This document shows, in pieces, positions 5,796 to 7,413 of a stretch of DNA of 7,413 nt. The notes below the pieces were generated by a model. It worked only from the letters and a program-made list of their open reading frames with translations, was not told the DNA's origin and did not search any database. This DNA is from Christensenella sp. UBA1385 (GTDB lineage: Bacteria; Bacillota; Clostridia; Christensenellales; Aristaeellaceae). Positions within the stretch are counted from its first letter, which is position 1; each line of letters opens with the position of its first letter. The DNA is taken from positions 1-7,413 of the forward strand of contig DBQV01000057.1 of NCBI GenBank assembly GCA_002305755.1, given 5' to 3'. Made by a program: the position numbers and the translations under genes.

Positions 5796-6445
5796 ACACT
5801 CAGTCCCCCATCTTCAAGATCGTCCGGCTGGATTTCCTGTCCCTGCGGCCCTATCTGACGGTCAAAAACCTGCTGATCTTCCTCGCCCTGCAGGGCTGGT
5901 ATGCCTACTTTATCAAAGACGCCGCCGCCGTGTTCGGCGTCAGCCTGTGGTTTCTGGTCATGTTCAGCGCCTACCCCTTTCTGGTGGGCGACCGCAGCGG
6001 CATCGACGCCCTTTACCGCCTGGCGGGCATCCGCGCCCCGCAGGTGGTGCTGGGCCGCTATCTGTACGCTCTGCTGCTCCACCTGGGCGGGGCCTGCGTC
6101 GCGCTGTGCCTGGCCCTGCCGCTCTCGCTGATCCTGCCAGGCTACGAACCGGCCCCCCTGCTGCCCGTCGCCCTTGGCGCCGCGCTGGGCGGCCTGCTGC
6201 TCAGCAGCCTGCAGTTCCCCTTCCTGTTCCGCTACGGCTACGCCAAATCCAAGGCCGTCTCGGGCCTTACCATGTTCGGCGTCTTCGCGCTCATCTTCGC
6301 CCTCTCCTCGCTGACCAAATCCCTGCCCGGCTTCACCTTCCCGCCCGTCCTGCTGCTGGCCCTCGCCGTCCTGCTGCTGCTGGCCCTGCTTGCCCTCTCC
6401 CTGCGCCTGTCCGTCAGGTGGTACGCTGAAAAGGATCTGGCCTGA
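5792..6445 (+). CDS. ABC-2 type transporter permease
   Basis: The 217-residue protein is strongly hydrophobic with about six predicted membrane segments (near residues 25-41, 46-65, 87-115, 119-142, 152-176 and 181-207, judged by eye). That is the architecture of an ABC-2 family permease in a YtrA-type exporter. Short charged loops such as GDRSGIDALYRLAG (66-79) probably contact the ATPase; an equivalent loop is seen in bacteriocin and lantibiotic immunity permeases. GGGAGG (5781-5786) precedes the ATG, and ATGA at 5792-5795 overlaps the ATPase stop, so the two subunits are made together. It is the last gene of the operon; a purine tract and a weak terminator follow. No substrate-specific feature is recognisable. 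Confidence 0.88.
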   Translation: MNTQSPIFKIVRLDFLSLRPYLTVKNLLIFLALQGWYAYFIKDAAAVFGVSLWFLVMFSAYPFLVGDRSGIDALYRLAGIRAPQVVLGRYLYALLLHLGGACVALCLALPLSLILPGYEPAPLLPVALGAALGGLLLSSLQFPFLFRYGYAKSKAVSGLTMFGVFALIFALSSLTKSLPGFTFPPVLLLALAVLLLLALLALSLRLSVRWYAEKDLA

Positions 6446-6452
6446 AGGAGAA

Positions 6453-6470
6453 GGAGGAGGAGGAGGAGGA
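6453..6470 (+). repeat. (GGA)6 triplet run in a polypurine tract
   Basis: Six GGA units follow the permease stop, within an uninterrupted purine stretch of about 28 nt (6445-6472). They present many overlapping Shine-Dalgarno cores, yet no plausible gene starts in the next 15 nt. Slippage-prone DNA, an intercistronic relic or a ribosome-binding mRNA element are possible. Confidence 0.8.
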
Positions 6471-6473
6471 AAT

Positions 6474-6497
6474 AAGGGAATAGCCCCGCCCTTTTTT
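6474..6497 (+). terminator. Weak intrinsic terminator after the ABC operon
   Basis: AAGGG (6474-6478) can pair with CCCTT (6489-6493) around a 10-nt loop, and the transcript continues as a run of T ending at 6497. The stem is short, so termination may be partial. A second perfect 7-bp hairpin, TGCCGCG/CGCGGCA (6497-6503 and 6512-6518), follows directly but has no T-run after it. Confidence 0.4.
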
Positions 6498-6542
6498 GCC
6501 GCGCGGTCCATCGCGGCACAGTCGGACAGGATCGGCATTTTC

Positions 6543-6562
6543 CTGTCAATTTCGCTTGACAG
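6543..6562. repeat. Inverted repeat CTGTCAA/TTGACAG spanning the -35 box
   Basis: CTGTCAA (6543-6549) and TTGACAG (6556-6562) are perfect reverse complements with a 6-nt spacer. The right arm is the -35 hexamer plus one base. It could be a regulator site or a terminator-like RNA stem for incoming transcription. Confidence 0.5.
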
Positions 6563-6585
6563 TTGCGCGTATGTTCAACTATAAT
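6556..6585 (+). promoter_or_regulatory. Sigma-A promoter of the heavy-metal export genes
   Basis: Perfect TTGACA (6556-6561) and perfect TATAAT (6580-6585) are separated by 18 bp. Start of transcription is expected near 6592, leaving about 50 nt to the ATG at 6644. With both boxes at consensus it should be strong and hence need repression, which fits the surrounding operator-like repeats. Confidence 0.85.
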
Positions 6586-6609
6586 CAGCACGGTTGAACA
6601 TACGTTCAA
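6568..6609. promoter_or_regulatory. Operator-like TGTTCAA/TTGAACA repeats, candidate metal-sensor site
   Basis: CGTATGTTCAA (6568-6578) and TTGAACATACG (6594-6604) are a perfect 11-bp inverted repeat flanking the -10 box. The right arm is shared with a second inverted repeat, TTGAAC-N4-GTTCAA (6594-6609). TGAAC/GTTCA half-sites are typical of ArsR/SmtB-family metal sensors (known SmtB-type sites contain TGAACA-N6-TGTTCA), and their placement over the promoter suits metal-relieved repression. No arsR-like gene lies in the window. Confidence 0.6.
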
Positions 6610-6643
6610 TTGTTTCCGACAAGCATGACAGGAGGCTGGGGCC

Positions 6644-6862
6644 ATGATCAGGAAAAGCTACCCCATCAGCGTGGGCTGCGCGTCCTGCGCCGCCAAAATG
6701 GAAAAGAAGATCGCCGGCCTGCCCGGCGTATCAGCCTGCGCCGTCAACTTCATGACGGGCAAGCTGAGCATCGAGTGCGACGAGGCCCGGCATGACGAGA
6801 TCATGCGCGAGGCCGCGCAGATCGTGCGCCGCATCGAGCCGCAGGCCTCCATCAGGCTATGA
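6644..6862 (+). CDS. Heavy-metal-associated (HMA) domain protein, metallochaperone-like
   Basis: The 72-residue protein is a stand-alone HMA domain, a ferredoxin-like fold that carries soft metal ions in the cytosol. The metal site is V-G-C12-A-S-C15-A, and the order beta (YPISVGCASC), helix (AAKMEKKIAGLPGV), beta (ACAVNFMTGKLSIEC) and helix (DEIMREAAQIVRRI) is the normal one. ATG at 6644 has AGGAGG (6630-6635) 8 nt upstream. Its stop overlaps the start of the P-type ATPase in an ATGA junction, so the two are translationally coupled. The ATPase itself lacks an N-terminal HMA domain, so this protein probably supplies the metal-binding domain in trans. Cd, Zn or Pb is more likely than Cu because of the partner's type; the usual GMTCxxC methionine of copper chaperones is not present. 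Confidence 0.88.
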   Translation: MIRKSYPISVGCASCAAKMEKKIAGLPGVSACAVNFMTGKLSIECDEARHDEIMREAAQIVRRIEPQASIRL

Positions 6863-7413
6863 AAAGCAGGCTGATCCGCATCCTGGTCAGCGCCCTGCTC
6901 TTCGCGCTGGGGCTCGCGCTGCCCTTCGGCCGCACGGTTTCCGCCGCGCTGCTGCTGTCCGCCTACCTGCTGGTGGGCTGGGACGTGCTTTGGAACGCCC
7001 TGCGGGGCCTCACCGGCGGCCAGGTGTTCGATGAAAACTTCCTGATGTCGCTGGCCACCGTGGGCGCCGTCTTCGTGGGCGAATACCCGGAGGCCGTGGC
7101 CGTGATGCTGTTCTACCAGATCGGCGAGCTGTTCCAGAGCTACGCGGTGGACAAATCGCGCCGCTCCATCGCCGATCTGATGGACCTGAGGCCCGACGAG
7201 GCCCTGCTGCTTGAAAACGGCGTGCCTCGCAGCGTGCCACCCGAGCAGGTGAAGGTGGGCGATCTGATCCTCGTCCGGCCCGGGGCCAGGGTGCCGCTGG
7301 ACGGCCGCGTGGCGGAGGGCAGCTCCTCCCTGGGCACCGCCATGCTGACGGGCGAATCCCTCCCCCGCGACGCGGGCGTGGGCGACAGCGTGTACAGCGG
7401 CAGCGTCAACCTG
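6859..7413 (+). CDS. P1B-type heavy-metal (Cd/Zn/Pb-like) translocating ATPase, partial (C-terminus beyond right edge)
   Basis: The first 185 residues are present; a full protein would be about 600-650. It pumps metal ions out of the cell using ATP. Visible membrane segments are about residues 5-23, 27-48 and 61-96, the last pair continuing through GEYPEAVAVMLFYQIGELFQ. The actuator domain follows (VPPEQVKVGDLILVRPGARV, 126-145) with the conserved TGES phosphatase loop at 164-167. The CPC metal site and the DKTGT phosphorylation motif would lie past the window end. The segment layout and wording resemble the Cd/Zn (CadA/ZntA) branch of Bacillota rather than copper pumps, but the deciding membrane motif is outside. 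There is no N-terminal HMA domain or histidine tail; a separate HMA protein precedes it with a 4-bp overlap. Confidence 0.92.
   Translation, partial: MKSRLIRILVSALLFALGLALPFGRTVSAALLLSAYLLVGWDVLWNALRGLTGGQVFDENFLMSLATVGAVFVGEYPEAVAVMLFYQIGELFQSYAVDKSRRSIADLMDLRPDEALLLENGVPRSVPPEQVKVGDLILVRPGARVPLDGRVAEGSSSLGTAMLTGESLPRDAGVGDSVYSGSVNL

Noticed and set aside
5777..6538. A 253-codon open frame on the minus strand opposite the permease
   Set aside because: Its Q, G and E-rich composition is the complement of leucine-rich membrane codons, and it has no recognisable motif.
6496..6597. Short TTG-initiated frame after the (GGA)6 tract
   Set aside because: The start is more than 20 nt from the purine tract, the frame runs through a terminator and promoter, and it has no recognisable content.

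Overview
The window looks like chromosomal DNA of a high-GC Gram-positive, probably a gut Clostridia-type Bacillota. The basis is strong AGGAGG ribosome binding sites, frequent TTG and GTG starts, a Gram-positive-type LexA-like box, a YtrA-type GntR/ABC operon and an SPP1-type portal protein. This placement comes from content only; no rRNA or other marker is present.

Layout. (1) Bases 1-1002 on the minus strand hold the N-terminal 334 residues of a phage portal protein that runs off the left edge. Its upstream region has an extended -10 element, four 10-bp tandem repeats and a perfect LexA-like palindrome, but no terminase gene. (2) Divergently, a consensus-like promoter (1157-1185) precedes a short ORF (1249-1665) that looks like two pieces of a restriction-modification DNA methylase joined together, probably a relic. 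(3) Bases 1695-3154 form a visibly lower-GC two-gene cassette: a RhuM/antirepressor-like DNA-binding protein followed 2 bp later by a Doc/Fic toxin, a probable toxin-antitoxin pair. A perfect 30-bp palindrome lies in frame inside the first gene. (4) Bases 3219-4475 carry a Nudix hydrolase and a class I SAM-dependent methyltransferase, closed by a UUCG-loop terminator. (5) Bases 4522-6445 are a compact operon: consensus sigma-A promoter, YtrA-like GntR repressor, ABC ATPase and ABC-2 permease, with overlapping genes. (6) From 6556 to the right edge, a strong promoter threaded with TGTTCAA/TTGAACA inverted repeats drives a 72-aa soluble heavy-metal-binding (HMA) protein, coupled by ATGA overlap to a truncated Cd/Zn-type P1B ATPase.

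Taken together, the left 3.2 kb is an accessory patch (prophage late gene, methylase remnant, toxin-antitoxin pair) next to ordinary housekeeping, stress and metal-export genes. The best candidates for new biology are the large-antitoxin/Doc pair with its in-frame palindrome, and the SOS-like control region in front of a portal gene that lacks a terminase.
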